A stretch of DNA of 51,676 nt from Candidatus Agathobaculum intestinipullorum (GCA_019117485.1 DWZQ01000034.1:1-51676), one strand, 5' to 3'; counted from the stretch's first letter, positions 1 through 7,870 are shown. A program made the numbers and translations. Notes: generated by a model not told the origin, from the sequence alone.

Positions 1-48
1 AAAGGACGCATACCATGTGCCCTTTGCCTTGTCTTTGTATGCCGGCAT
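1..48 (-). CDS. Tyrosine integrase of an integrative element, N-terminus only
   Basis: Only the first 16 codons lie in the window; the gene runs off the left edge. On the minus strand a GGAGGG ribosome site (56-61) precedes ATG at 48, and the peptide begins MPAYKDKAKGTWYASF. This is the characteristic opening of Tn916/Tn1549-type tyrosine integrases, whose arm-binding domain starts with a 'YKD...GTWY' strand. It lies 13 bp after the stop of the HTH gene, the usual xis-int order. It would catalyse site-specific integration and excision of the element. Only the N-terminus is visible, so no catalytic residue can be checked. Confidence 0.75.
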   Translation of the reverse strand, partial: MPAYKDKAKGTWYASF

Positions 49-61
49 TGTGGTTCCCTCC

Positions 62-250
62 TTACTGCCTGTCCCGCAACCCATAGAATTTTTCCTCGAA
101 GTAGCGCCTGCTCACCCGTCCGGGAATGGTGAGAAAGCCTTTTTTCTTCAGCTCCTCGTTCATTTCCCGCACCAGCTTGTAGGCGTAGGGCTTGGAAACG
201 CCCAGCTCCCTGGCGACCTCCTCCGCCCTCACAAACAGCTCCTTTTCCAT
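62..250 (-). CDS. Excisionase-like small HTH protein of an integrative element
   Basis: This 62-residue protein starts at ATG 250, chosen because a GGAGGT site lies seven bases upstream; an upstream in-frame extension to 304 has no such site. Residues 5-35 form a helix-turn-helix ('VRAEEVARELGVSKPYAYKL'), followed by a basic stretch and a 'GRVSRRYFEEKFYG' wing-like tail. This pattern is typical of small DNA-binding proteins directly upstream of ICE integrases. It probably acts as an excisionase or directionality factor, or as a regulator of int. It is transcribed away from the XRE gene, with operator-like repeats between them. The family is clear; the excisionase role is inferred from position. 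Confidence 0.7.
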   Translation of the reverse strand: MEKELFVRAEEVARELGVSKPYAYKLVREMNEELKKKGFLTIPGRVSRRYFEEKFYGLRDRQ

Positions 251-269
251 GGTCAGCACCTCCTTATTT

Positions 270-359
270 TTATTTCGCAAATATGTTAATATCCGCATTG
301 TCATTATACATTAACACTGATGTTAATGTCAAGAATTTATTTCGCATTTTTGTTAATAT
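270..359. promoter_or_regulatory. Operator-like repeats between divergent xis-like and XRE genes
   Basis: Two direct copies of TTATTTCGCA-N4-TGTTAATAT lie at 270-292 and 337-359, identical outside the four spacer bases. Between them is a perfect inverted repeat, CATTAACA-CTGA-TGTTAATG, at 309-328, which reuses the same TGTTAAT half-site. The sites fill the gap between the divergent starts at 250 and 416. They are probably where the neighbouring XRE repressor binds to control both promoters, as in a lysogeny-type switch. The repeats are seen directly; the binding partner is inferred. Confidence 0.6.
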
Positions 360-415
360 ATATCTTGCGTATTTCGCTTTTTTGCGCTATACTATCCTCA
401 AAGGCGGTGAATGAT

Positions 416-973
416 ATGACCGTAGGGGATAAAATCAAGAAAATCCGTACCTTTCGGGGCATGACGCAAAAGGAATTGGGCCTTGCCATCGGTTTGGAGG
501 AAAAGGGTGCAGACAACCGGATCGCCCAGTATGAGACGAATTACCGTGTCCCGAAACGGGAGCTGCTGGACAAGATGGCCGAGGCGCTGCGGGTAGACCG
601 CCAGAACTTCTACACTATTGCCCCCGGCTCTGCCGAGGACTTCATGCGGACATTTTTTTGGCTGGACGAGGACAGCCCAGGCGCTATCCGCCTGTTCCAG
701 CTTGTCCGCAATCCCAGCAAGACAGGGGCCTCCGATGATACCAGCGTGCGCTACAATGACAACGACGACTGGCCCATCCATCCTCCCGTGGGGATTTATT
801 TTCAGTACGGACTTGTAGATGAGTTTATGCACGAATGGCTATTGCGCCAGCAGGAACTTGACGCCGGGGAGATCACCAGGGACGAATACTTTGAATGGAA
901 ACTCAACTGGCCTTACACCTGTGACGATAGCAAGGACAGTCAGTATTATGTCACCTGGCGGAAAAATAAATAA
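416..973 (+). CDS. XRE-family transcriptional regulator of the integrative element
   Basis: This is a 185-residue protein. The start at ATG 416 follows an AAGGCGG site; a longer upstream frame would run through the AT-rich regulatory region and is not used. Residues 1-60 form a Cro/C1-type helix-turn-helix (GDKIKKIRTFRGMTQKELG, then a recognition helix around RIAQYE). The C-terminal 120 residues have no domain I can name; they end in 'GEITRDEYFEWKLNWP', a style seen in ICE-associated XRE proteins. It faces the attachment end and is divergent from the excisionase-like gene. It probably represses excision genes through the repeats at 270-359. Confidence 0.75.
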   Translation: MTVGDKIKKIRTFRGMTQKELGLAIGLEEKGADNRIAQYETNYRVPKRELLDKMAEALRVDRQNFYTIAPGSAEDFMRTFFWLDEDSPGAIRLFQLVRNPSKTGASDDTSVRYNDNDDWPIHPPVGIYFQYGLVDEFMHEWLLRQQELDAGEITRDEYFEWKLNWPYTCDDSKDSQYYVTWRKNK

Positions 974-1030
974 GACAAGCAAAAAACCGCCCTGCTGAAT
1001 TTGTCGTTCAGCAGGGCGGTTTTGCTTGTC
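974..1030. terminator. Long bidirectional-type terminator after the XRE gene
   Basis: The sequence from 974 is a long near-perfect inverted repeat. GACAAGC and AACCGCCCTGCTGAA pair with TTCAGCAGGGCGGTT and GCTTGTC around a seven-base loop, with A-rich and T-rich internal parts. It begins directly after the XRE stop codon. It would insulate guaA, which is read from the other side, from element transcription. Confidence 0.8.
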
Positions 1031-1072
1031 CCTTTGTGATTATTCTCTTGGGAATACCGGGCGAACACGAAT

Positions 1073-1091
1073 AGTATCAATCCAGTATCAA
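1073..1091. repeat. Direct repeat AGTATCAA, possible integrase arm-type sites
   Basis: AGTATCAA occurs twice (1073-1080 and 1084-1091) separated by TCC, an 11-bp period. It lies about 60 bp inside the element from the 3' end of guaA. Short tandem direct repeats at this distance are typical of arm-type binding sites for the N-terminal domain of tyrosine integrases. The repeat is observed; the function is inferred from location. Confidence 0.45.
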
Positions 1092-1133
1092 GAGCCACAG
1101 CGACGGGCAAAAAAGCCTGTATTCATGCGGGTT

Positions 1134-1171
1134 TGCAACCTTTTGACGGTCATTCCCACTCGATGGTTGCA
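1134..1171. other. Probable attachment-site core at the 3' end of guaA
   Basis: TGCAACC at 1134-1140 and GGTTGCA at 1165-1171 are perfect inverted copies. They flank the last codons and stop of guaA (TCATTCCCACTCGAT on the plus strand, 1150-1164). Inverted core-type sites around a 3'-gene segment are what a tyrosine integrase recognises. The guaA 3' end is a known island integration site, and an integrase-xis-repressor module lies immediately outside it. The exact crossover cannot be set because the other element end is outside the window. Confidence 0.55.
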
Positions 1172-2694
1172 GGGGGCTTGGAGGTGATATCATACACGAT
1201 TCGGTTAATATGTCCAACCTCGTTGACGATACGGGTCGAAACACGATCAAGTACATCATACGGGATGCGTGCCCAATCCGCAGTCATGAAGTCTGTTGTA
1301 GTCACCGAACGCAGCGCAAGCGTATAGTCATAGGTGCGACCGTCACCCATAACACCGACCGAACGCATATTGGTCAGCACAGCAAAATACTGGTTCATCG
1401 TATACTCCAAACCGGCCTTGGCCACTTCGTCACGGAAGATGAAATCAGCTTCGCGCAGGATGTCCAGCTTATCCTTCGTGATCTCGCCAATCACGCGGAT
1501 TGCCAATCCGGGGCCGGGGAAAGGCTGGCGCATGACCAGATATTCAGGCAGGCCGAGTTCACGGCCGAGCTGTCTTACCTCATCCTTGAACAGCAGCCGA
1601 AGGGGTTCGATGATTTCCTTAAAGTCCACGAAGTCCGGCAGGCCGCCAACATTGTGGTGGCTCTTAATGACCGCTGCGTCGCCTGCGCCGGATTCGATAA
1701 CATCAGGATAAATCGTGCCTTGAACCAGATAGTCCACGGAACCGATCTTTTTGCTTTCCTCCTCAAAGACGCGGATAAACTCCTCGCCGATGATCTTACG
1801 CTTGGTTTCAGGATCGGATACACCGGCTAACTTGCCAAGGAAGCGGGCTTCTGCATCCACACGGATGAAATTGATATCCCACTTGGAGAACGCCTGCTCG
1901 ACCTCATCGCCTTCGTCTTTACGCATCAGGCCATGGTCGACAAACACACAGGTCAGCTGATTACCGACTGCTTCCGCAAGCAGAGCCGCTGCGACCGAGG
2001 AATCTACGCCGCCGGAGAGCGCCAGCAGCACTTTGCCGGTGCCGACTTTTTCGCGGATGGAGGCAATCGAGTTGTTCTTATAATCCTCCATGGTCCAATC
2101 GCCTTTAGCGCCGCAGATTTCATAGAGGAAGTTTTTTAGCATCAGCGTGCCGTTTTCTGTATGGTTGACCTCGGGGTGGAATTGCACACCGTAAAATTTG
2201 CGCGTCTCATCCGCAATGGCAACGTTCGGGCACATAGCCGTATGGCCAACTAACTGGAAGCCAGCCGGCACTTTGGCCATATAATCGCTATGGCTCATCC
2301 ACGAGATGCCTTCGGCGGGAAGGCCTTGGAACAACTTGCAGGTCGTGTCGTAGAAGGTTTGCGTTTTTCCGTATTCGCGTGCCGTATCCTCTTGTGCGGC
2401 GGTCACTTCGCCACCCAGCGTATGTGCCATCAGCTGGCAGCCATAGCAGATGCCGAGTACCGGGATGCCCAATTCAAACAGCGCGGGATCGCATTTGGGG
2501 GCAGTTTCCTCATATACGCTGTTCGGACCGCCGGTAAAGATGATGCCGATCGGCGCCATACGACGGATCTCATCCACCGGTGTCTTATACGGCTTGACCT
2601 CGCAGTATACATGGTGCTCGCGTACCCGTCGCGCGATCAATTGGTTGTACTGGCCGCCAAAATCGAGTACCAGAACAAACTGATGATTTTTCAT
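1150..2694 (-). CDS. guaA: GMP synthase (glutamine-hydrolysing)
   Basis: GuaA converts XMP, glutamine and ATP to GMP in the last step of guanine nucleotide synthesis. The 514-residue protein starts at ATG 2694 after GAAAGGGG, and its length is normal. It has an N-terminal class I glutamine amidotransferase domain (GGPNSV; catalytic Cys83 in GICYGCQ; the FHPEV His-Glu pair). The ATP pyrophosphatase domain follows (PP-loop [16 protein letters not shown]). The C-terminal dimerisation domain ends in the canonical 'PPATIEWE'. The gene is intact although an integrative element abuts its stop codon, so the element restores the 3' end as expected for site-specific insertion. Confidence 0.97.
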   Translation of the reverse strand: MKNHQFVLVLDFGGQYNQLIARRVREHHVYCEVKPYKTPVDEIRRMAPIGIIFTGGPNSVYEETAPKCDPALFELGIPVLGICYGCQLMAHTLGGEVTAAQEDTAREYGKTQTFYDTTCKLFQGLPAEGISWMSHSDYMAKVPAGFQLVGHTAMCPNVAIADETRKFYGVQFHPEVNHTENGTLMLKNFLYEICGAKGDWTMEDYKNNSIASIREKVGTGKVLLALSGGVDSSVAAALLAEAVGNQLTCVFVDHGLMRKDEGDEVEQAFSKWDINFIRVDAEARFLGKLAGVSDPETKRKIIGEEFIRVFEEESKKIGSVDYLVQGTIYPDVIESGAGDAAVIKSHHNVGGLPDFVDFKEIIEPLRLLFKDEVRQLGRELGLPEYLVMRQPFPGPGLAIRVIGEITKDKLDILREADFIFRDEVAKAGLEYTMNQYFAVLTNMRSVGVMGDGRTYDYTLALRSVTTTDFMTADWARIPYDVLDRVSTRIVNEVGHINRIVYDITSKPPATIEWE

Positions 2695-2733
2695 CGTGGA
2701 ACCCCTTTCTGACTGGTTCTTTTCCTGTTTAAA

Positions 2734-2762
2734 ATTATGCCACATCTGCATGGTTTCGGCAA
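2734..2762 (-). promoter_or_regulatory. Sigma-A-type promoter for guaA
   Basis: Reading the minus strand, TTGCCG (2762-2757) and CATAAT (2739-2734) are separated by exactly 17 bp. The -10 box lies about 40 bp upstream of the guaA start. No purine riboswitch fold is evident in the leader. Confidence 0.55.
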
Positions 2763-2809
2763 GTGGTTTCGTGCGTATTTTATGAGTTTAGCGGTGGAGT
2801 ACGGATGAT

Positions 2810-2839
2810 TTGCCGCAAACTGCCGGTTTTGTGCATAAA
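2810..2839 (+). promoter_or_regulatory. Possible promoter for the SLH-domain gene
   Basis: TTGCCG (2810-2815) and CATAAA (2834-2839) are separated by 18 bp, about 60 bp upstream of the coding start. The -10 match is imperfect, so this is tentative. Confidence 0.3.
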
Positions 2840-2897
2840 ACCCGGATACGCTGTGCATACTGTGGGCAGAGCAACCGTTCAGAAAGGGTGAAAGGGT

Positions 2898-3833
2898 TTG
2901 AAAATGGATAAAAGGCTGCTGACAGCGGCCATTTTGCTGCCGGTTACGATTTTCCTGTTGGGTGCGGCGTTGTTTTCCGGCCGTACGGCTGGTGCGGCGG
3001 GTGCCGTACCGGCTGTACCCAATCTGGAGGCGGAAACCTGCGTGGGCATTGCGATTGAGGTAGAGTTGCAAGGTACAGATGCGGATAGCGATATCGTGCT
3101 TTACCAGTTAACCGAGCAGCCCCGCCTTGGCGAAGCGCATATTGAGGGCACAACGCTGTCCTATAAACCCGGCGCCAAAACGGGTAAGGACAGGTTCAGT
3201 TACACAGCAGTTGATGCTGCGGGGAATACGGCTAAAACAGGCACGATCACGGTTACCATCGGCAAAAATCGTGCCAAGTTAACCTATGCGGATATGGAGG
3301 GCAACCCGGCGCATTATGCGGCGCTTTGCCTGTCTGAGCAGGGGATTATGACGGGCGAGTGCATTGGTGGATGCTATTTCTTCCGGCCGACGCAAACTGT
3401 CACGCGCAGCGAGTTTATCGCCATGGCGGCAGCGCTGGCCGCATTGCCGGTTGAGCCGACCGGGCAGACTGATTTCGCAGACGACGCGGGCCTATCTGAA
3501 TGGGCAAAACCCTACGTCAGCACAGCTGCGGCAAATGGCCTGGTAAACGGTTACAAAACAGGCGGCGGCCTGAGCGAAATCCGTGGCCAGAACCCGATCA
3601 CGCTGGCTGAGGCAAGTGTGGTCATCAATAACCTGTTAGGAGAATCACTCAACGGCCTGCAATATACGATTGCGGGTGTATCCGACGATATGGACTGGGC
3701 ACAGCAGGCGGTCAGCAGCCTCGACCGGTTGGATGTGATCAGTCCCTTGACGGCAATGCGCGATGACAGCGATCCGATTACGCGGCAAGATGCGTGCGAT
3801 ATGCTATACCGAGCGATGCAGCTGTTGGAATAA
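2898..3833 (+). CDS. Secreted S-layer-homology (SLH) protein with an Ig-like domain
   Basis: The protein is 311 residues from TTG 2898, or 309 from ATG 2904; both follow AAAGGG-type sites. Residues 5-33 form a signal peptide or signal anchor. Residues 38-118 resemble a bacterial Ig-like/cadherin-like domain of the Big_9 type ('DADSDIVLYQLTEQP', 'SYKPGAKTGKDRFSYTAVD'). Three SLH repeats follow, with recognisable 'YADMEGNPAHYAALCL', 'DFADDAGLSEWAKPYV' and 'GVSDDMDWAQQAV' openings. SLH repeats bind pyruvylated secondary wall polymers, so the protein is probably held at the cell surface. The ligand of the Ig-like domain is unknown. It is transcribed alone, divergent from guaA. Confidence 0.8.
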   Translation: MKMDKRLLTAAILLPVTIFLLGAALFSGRTAGAAGAVPAVPNLEAETCVGIAIEVELQGTDADSDIVLYQLTEQPRLGEAHIEGTTLSYKPGAKTGKDRFSYTAVDAAGNTAKTGTITVTIGKNRAKLTYADMEGNPAHYAALCLSEQGIMTGECIGGCYFFRPTQTVTRSEFIAMAAALAALPVEPTGQTDFADDAGLSEWAKPYVSTAAANGLVNGYKTGGGLSEIRGQNPITLAEASVVINNLLGESLNGLQYTIAGVSDDMDWAQQAVSSLDRLDVISPLTAMRDDSDPITRQDACDMLYRAMQLLE

Positions 3834-3904
3834 TACGACAATCCAGCAAGCTATTTAAAATTCGTGCCCTGTCGTTATAGAATGCAATGGCGGGGCTGCA
3901 TAAA

Positions 3905-3937
3905 AGGCGGCAACCAGAGATAATCTGGATGCCGCCT
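3905..3937 (-). terminator. Terminator for the glucosyltransferase gene
   Basis: AGGCGGC and CCAGA pair with TCTGG and GCCGCCT around a five-base loop. On the minus strand the stem is followed by TTTTA, which suits the gene ending at 3990. It may also stop plus-strand transcripts from the SLH gene. Confidence 0.65.
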
Positions 3938-3989
3938 AAACTATTATAAATATGTAAATGTATGAAAGATAGGGTAGGGGAGTGTGATT

Positions 3990-5132
3990 TTATTGTGGCT
4001 TCTCTTGCTGATGCAATACAAATTCGGCCAGCCGTTCAGTCGCGTCCGGATGGGCAACAGCCTGCATGGTTTGGCGGACAGTCTGTAGTCGTACCGGATT
4101 GCGGAACAGTTCATACACTGCTTCGTCAATCGGGAAATGCTTGGTGATAAGTGCTGCCATGCCGTTGTTGACCAAAAATTCAACGTTGCGTTCCTCATGA
4201 CCGGGGATGGGGTCGACCAGCAGCATCGGCAGGTTTTTGGCCAAAGCTTCGGATACGGTCAAACCGCCGGGCTTGGATACGATACAGTCGGAAGCGCTCA
4301 TCATCACCTCAACGTTGTGCACAAAGCCGTAGGGCTTGACGACACAGCTGCCCTCATAACGGGAAGCAAATTGCTCAACACGCAGCAGCATCTTTTTGTT
4401 GTTGCCGCACACGACCAGCAATTGAAGCGGCAGACCGATGCCGGTCAACTTTTCCAATGTTTTCACATGGTCGGCATAGCCCATGCTGCCGCCCATAAGC
4501 AGAATGGTGCGCATATGCGGATCAATACCAAGCTGGGCAGCAGCGTCCTCGCGCGACAGATGCTGGTTAAATTTGGGGTGCACCGGGATACCGAGCGGCA
4601 GGATGCGGCGCTCTGGAATACCGCGCTTGACACAGCGATAGGTCAGCAGTTCGCTTGCCGTTACAATGTACTGTACGCGCGGCACATCTTCCCAATACGG
4701 ATGCAGGGTATAGTCGGTTACGATACCAATGGTAACGATATCGTCCAACTTTTTACGTTTTTTCAGCTCATCGACCATTTGCGCCGCGAAAATATGCGTG
4801 CATAGGATAACATCGGGCGCATAACCTGCGAGCACCTTGGCAAATTTGGATGCGCCAAGCGCGTTAATGATATTGATAATACTCGGCGCATTGGAAAAAT
4901 AACCAGCGCCATTGTTTTCAGCCAGTTGGTAGACTAGCCGGTACAGCGTTTGCATGTGCTTAGAGGAAAACAGGTAGCCTTTGTCGATTGTGTTTTTGAT
5001 CAGGTTGCTGATATAGGCATACACGTCCAGGGTCTGCACTTCTGCGCCCTTACTGGTCAACATATCGCCGATGGCTTTGGCGGTTGCGTGGTGGCCAAAA
5101 CCGGCCGTGACGGATAAAATCAATACTCTCAT
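3990..5132 (-). CDS. Processive diacylglycerol glucosyltransferase / MGDG-synthase-family GT
   Basis: This 380-residue protein starts at ATG 5132 behind AAGGAGAGG. The N-terminal domain 'MRVLILSVTAGFGHHATAKAI' is the MGDG-synthase/MurG-type acceptor domain with the GxGHxxxA loop. The C-terminal Rossmann domain holds the nucleotide-sugar site ('ILLMGGSMGYAD', 'SKPGGLTVSEALAKNLPML', 'PGHEERNVEFL'). Family members (UgtP/YpfP) transfer glucose from UDP-glucose to diacylglycerol at the inner membrane face, making glycolipids and the lipoteichoic acid anchor. It is a single-gene unit with its own promoter and terminator. Sugar specificity cannot be read from sequence. Confidence 0.85.
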   Translation of the reverse strand: MRVLILSVTAGFGHHATAKAIGDMLTSKGAEVQTLDVYAYISNLIKNTIDKGYLFSSKHMQTLYRLVYQLAENNGAGYFSNAPSIINIINALGASKFAKVLAGYAPDVILCTHIFAAQMVDELKKRKKLDDIVTIGIVTDYTLHPYWEDVPRVQYIVTASELLTYRCVKRGIPERRILPLGIPVHPKFNQHLSREDAAAQLGIDPHMRTILLMGGSMGYADHVKTLEKLTGIGLPLQLLVVCGNNKKMLLRVEQFASRYEGSCVVKPYGFVHNVEVMMSASDCIVSKPGGLTVSEALAKNLPMLLVDPIPGHEERNVEFLVNNGMAALITKHFPIDEAVYELFRNPVRLQTVRQTMQAVAHPDATERLAEFVLHQQEKPQ

Positions 5133-5161
5133 AACCGGAACCTCTCCTTAGTATCAGAGTT

Positions 5162-5190
5162 ATTTTACCCCATCGCAGGAAAAATTGCAA
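5162..5190 (-). promoter_or_regulatory. Promoter for the glucosyltransferase gene
   Basis: On the minus strand TTGCAA (5190-5185) and TAAAAT (5167-5162) are 17 bp apart. They lie about 30 bp upstream of the coding start and just past the end of spoVG. Confidence 0.6.
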
Positions 5191-5214
5191 ACCAAACCGT
5201 ATGCGGACAGCGTA

Positions 5215-5475
5215 TCATTGTAGGAACGTAGTGCGGTAAGCGTCCAGTACCTGCTGTTCCAATTCTTCCCGCAGCGCAACGCCAACCGGATGGGCAACAT
5301 CGCGAAAACGTCCGTCCGGCATGCGGCGGGATGGCATCGCGAGGAACAGGCGATCATGGCCAGCGATGATTTTGATGTCGTGTACGGCTAATACGCCGTC
5401 AAAGGTGACTGAAACCAATGCCCGCAGCTTGCCGTAAGTGGGGACATGGCGGAATTTGATGTCGGTAATCTGCAT
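5215..5475 (-). CDS. spoVG: SpoVG, septation and sporulation RNA/DNA-binding regulator
   Basis: This 86-residue protein has the usual SpoVG length. It begins 'MQITDIKFRHVPTYGKLRALVSVTF' and contains the signature 'MPSRRMPDGRFRDVAHPV'. SpoVG is a small nucleic-acid-binding protein that affects septum formation, sporulation and many stationary-phase genes. The start at 5475 follows a GGAG site. It is divergent from murC, with 168 bp between the two starts. Confidence 0.95.
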   Translation of the reverse strand: MQITDIKFRHVPTYGKLRALVSVTFDGVLAVHDIKIIAGHDRLFLAMPSRRMPDGRFRDVAHPVGVALREELEQQVLDAYRTTFLQ

Positions 5476-5523
5476 GTGATACTCCTTTTGTGATGAAATC
5501 CGGGATTTTGTTTTGTTTGACTA

Positions 5524-5552
5524 TTTTCATTTTAACAAAACTATACTATAAT
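5524..5552 (+). promoter_or_regulatory. Promoter for murC
   Basis: A perfect TATAAT (5547-5552) lies 17 bp after TTTTCA (5524-5529). A second overlapping arrangement uses TTGACT (5517-5522) with TATACT (5542-5547) at 19 bp. The roughly 90-base leader before murC shows no riboswitch I recognise. Confidence 0.5.
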
Positions 5553-5643
5553 ATACCTTGTCTGGAAAGAATAAATACAAAGCCGGCGGGTGTTGCGGTT
5601 CATGCACCCGTGGAAAATGTAGAAAACGGGAGGATTTGGGGAA

Positions 5644-7014
5644 ATGGCCCTGTCTATCAAGCCCTATATTGAAAACAAGGAACGCATCCATTTGATCGGC
5701 ATCGGCGGTGTGTCGATGAATTCACTGGGCGAGTTGCTGCTCAGCCGCGGCGTGCCGGTAAGCGGTTCGGATCGCCTGAAAACCGATGTCACCGCGCGGC
5801 TGGAAGCCAAGGGCGCTAAAATCGCTTATGAGCATAAGGCGGAAAATGTGGAGGGTGCGTCGCTGATCGTGCGAACGGCCGCTGTGCATGATGATAACTC
5901 GGAAATTGCTCGCGCGCATGAGTTGGGCATTCCGGTGATGGAACGCGCTGAGGCATGGGGACACCTGATGCGCGATTATGAAAACGTGGTCTGCTTGGCA
6001 GGTACGCACGGCAAAACCACTTCGACTTCGATGATGACGCTGATGACAATGGAGGCGCAGATGGACCCGACCGTCATGGTCGGCAGCAATCTGCCTGCCA
6101 TTGGCGGGACGCTGCGCATCGGCGGCAAGGGGTGTTTTGTGGCGGAGAGCTGCGAGTATTGCAATTCCTTCCTGTCCTTTGCGCCCACGGTTGCAGTGGT
6201 GCTCAACGTCGAGGAAGACCATCTCGACTTTTTCAAGGATTTGAACGATATCATCCACTCGTTCCGCGGGTTTGTAGAACTGACACCGATGAATGGGCTG
6301 GTAGTCGTCAATGGGGATGATCCGAATGCCATGCGCTGCGTGGACGGTTTGGATCGCCGCATCCGCACGTTTGGCCTGAACGCTAATGCGGACGTGCGCG
6401 CGACTGACATCCGCGATGTAAACGGTTATTACCGTTTTACCGTGCTGGTCGATGGTTCGCCTTATGCCAAGGTAGAACTGTCCGTACCCGGCCGGCACAA
6501 TATGCTAAACGCGCTGGCCTGCTGCGCGGCTGCTGAGTTCCTCGGTGTGACAGGGGAAGCTGCCGCGCGTGGCCTGAATAAATTCACAGGCTCGTCCCGC
6601 CGCTTCCAACTGGTCGGCAAGATGCCGAACGGCGCGACCGTGGTTGACGACTATGCACACCATCCCAGTGAGATGCGTGCAACGCTGTCAGCGGCGCGCG
6701 AAATGGGCTTTGACCGTATCCTGTGTGCATTTCAGCCGCACACCTACACGCGCACAAAGGCGCTATTCGACGAATTTGTCGAGGCGCTTTGTCTGTGCGA
6801 TCAGGCGGTGCTGGCGCCAATTTACGCGGCGCGCGAGCAAAATACCATCGGTATCTATTCGTCCGACTTAGCCCAAAAGGTGCCGGGCGCGGTTGCGTTG
6901 GACAGCTTTGCAGAGATTGCAGACTATCTCAAACGTGAGGCCGGTGCAAATGATCTGGTGCTTACGATGGGCGCGGGAAATATCAACGAGGTCGGCCCGA
7001 TGCTGATCAAGTAA
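5644..7014 (+). CDS. murC: UDP-N-acetylmuramate--L-alanine ligase
   Basis: MurC adds L-alanine to UDP-MurNAc with ATP hydrolysis, the first peptide-forming step of peptidoglycan synthesis in the cytoplasm. The 456-residue protein has the Mur ligase layout: N-terminal UDP-binding Rossmann domain ('IHLIGIGGVSMNSLGELL'), central ATPase domain (P-loop GTHGKTTS; 'NVEEDHLDFF') and a C-terminal domain ('VVDDYAHHPSEM', 'FQPHTYTRT'). The start follows GGGAGG. It stands alone between its own promoter and terminator, outside any dcw cluster. Confidence 0.96.
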   Translation: MALSIKPYIENKERIHLIGIGGVSMNSLGELLLSRGVPVSGSDRLKTDVTARLEAKGAKIAYEHKAENVEGASLIVRTAAVHDDNSEIARAHELGIPVMERAEAWGHLMRDYENVVCLAGTHGKTTSTSMMTLMTMEAQMDPTVMVGSNLPAIGGTLRIGGKGCFVAESCEYCNSFLSFAPTVAVVLNVEEDHLDFFKDLNDIIHSFRGFVELTPMNGLVVVNGDDPNAMRCVDGLDRRIRTFGLNANADVRATDIRDVNGYYRFTVLVDGSPYAKVELSVPGRHNMLNALACCAAAEFLGVTGEAAARGLNKFTGSSRRFQLVGKMPNGATVVDDYAHHPSEMRATLSAAREMGFDRILCAFQPHTYTRTKALFDEFVEALCLCDQAVLAPIYAAREQNTIGIYSSDLAQKVPGAVALDSFAEIADYLKREAGANDLVLTMGAGNINEVGPMLIK

Positions 7015-7021
7015 ACATGGT

Positions 7022-7052
7022 CGCCGCAGCATGTGCTGCGGCGATTTTTTTT
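7022..7052 (+). terminator. Rho-independent terminator after murC
   Basis: CGCCGCAGCA pairs with TGCTGCGGCG and is followed by a run of eight T. It begins eight bases after the murC stop. Confidence 0.9.
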
Positions 7053-7106
7053 ACGCCGTTTTTTCAAAAAATGGTTAAGAGAGCGCAAAAATATGGATAA
7101 AGCACC

Positions 7107-7135
7107 TTGACAAAAATCATAAAGTAGTGCATACT
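7107..7135 (+). promoter_or_regulatory. Strong promoter for the cytidylate-kinase-like gene
   Basis: TTGACA (7107-7112) and CATACT (7130-7135) are 17 bp apart. The leader holds a small inverted repeat, GAATTAT (7147-7153) with ATAATTC (7163-7169), that could be an operator or 5' hairpin. Confidence 0.7.
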
Positions 7136-7201
7136 GACAGTACAATGAATTATGCAATTTGTATAATTCGGATGCATGTATGCTGGTAAGGAGGGTGCGT
7201 T

Positions 7202-7813
7202 ATGAACAACAACTTAATCATCACCATTGGCCGTCAATACGGTACCGGAGGCCGCGAGATCGGCCAGAAACTCGCGCTCCGCCTTGGCATTCCGTTTTAT
7301 GACCGGGAGTTGATCACCCGCGCGGCGAAAAAGACCGGTTTTGATGAAAAACTGTTTGAACAGCTCGATAAACGTGCGACGAACAGCTTTTTGTATTCGC
7401 TGACAATGTTTGGTTCAGTCGGACTGAACAGTATGAGTTTGACTGACCAACTCTATCTGGCTCAGTCCAATATCATCCGCGAGATGGCGGAGGATTCGTC
7501 CTGTGTGGTTGTTGGCCGCTGCGCGGATCATGTGCTGCGGGACTTCCCGAACAAGTTTGATTTCTTCATCCACGGATCGATTGAGGATCGTGTTAAGCGC
7601 ATCCAGACCTGTGGCGATTACGAAATTGAAGGCAAGACCCCGGAGGCTGCACTGGAAAAGATGGATAAGCAGCGCTCTACATATTATAACTACTACACCG
7701 GCAAGGTGTGGGGCAAGTGTGACCACTATGACCTGTGTATCAACGCGGGCCGTTTGGGCGTCGAATATTCGACGGACATCATTACGGAGTATGTTAACCG
7801 CCTGAAAAAGTGA
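7202..7813 (+). CDS. Cytidylate-kinase-like P-loop protein
   Basis: This 203-residue protein starts at ATG 7202 after AAGGAGGG. It matches the 'cytidylate kinase-like' family: 'ITIGRQYGTGGREIGQKLA' replaces a classical Walker A, 'IPFYDRELI' follows, and 'VVVGRCADHVL' and an Arg-rich lid ('EDRVKRIQTC') come later. The genuine cmk lies at 20739-21419, so this protein probably has another, unknown substrate. It lacks the GKS/T of a standard P-loop, which is normal for this family. It is a single-gene unit with a strong promoter. Confidence 0.8.
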   Translation: MNNNLIITIGRQYGTGGREIGQKLALRLGIPFYDRELITRAAKKTGFDEKLFEQLDKRATNSFLYSLTMFGSVGLNSMSLTDQLYLAQSNIIREMAEDSSCVVVGRCADHVLRDFPNKFDFFIHGSIEDRVKRIQTCGDYEIEGKTPEAALEKMDKQRSTYYNYYTGKVWGKCDHYDLCINAGRLGVEYSTDIITEYVNRLKK

Positions 7814-7839
7814 CGTTTCACAGCAAAGGGAGAGAGGTT

Positions 7840-7870
7840 GGAAAGCCGCGCCAAATTGGCGCGGCTTTCC
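7840..7870. terminator. Hairpin after the cytidylate-kinase-like gene
   Basis: GGAAAGCCGCGCCAA and TTGGCGCGGCTTTCC form a perfect 15-bp stem with a one-base centre, 27 bp after the stop codon. There is no long T tract, so termination is likely but not certain. Alternatively it protects the mRNA 3' end. Confidence 0.55.

Noticed and set aside
270-359. Repeats considered as a short CRISPR-like array.
   Set aside because: There are only two direct copies of 23 bp plus a palindrome in a promoter region, with no regular spacer and no cas genes.
2695-2897. Possible purine riboswitch before guaA.
   Set aside because: The leader after the predicted promoter is only about 35 bases and shows no aptamer-like paired stems.
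7202-7813. Considered as the main cytidylate kinase.
   Set aside because: It lacks the classical GKST loop, and a canonical cmk is present at 20739-21419.
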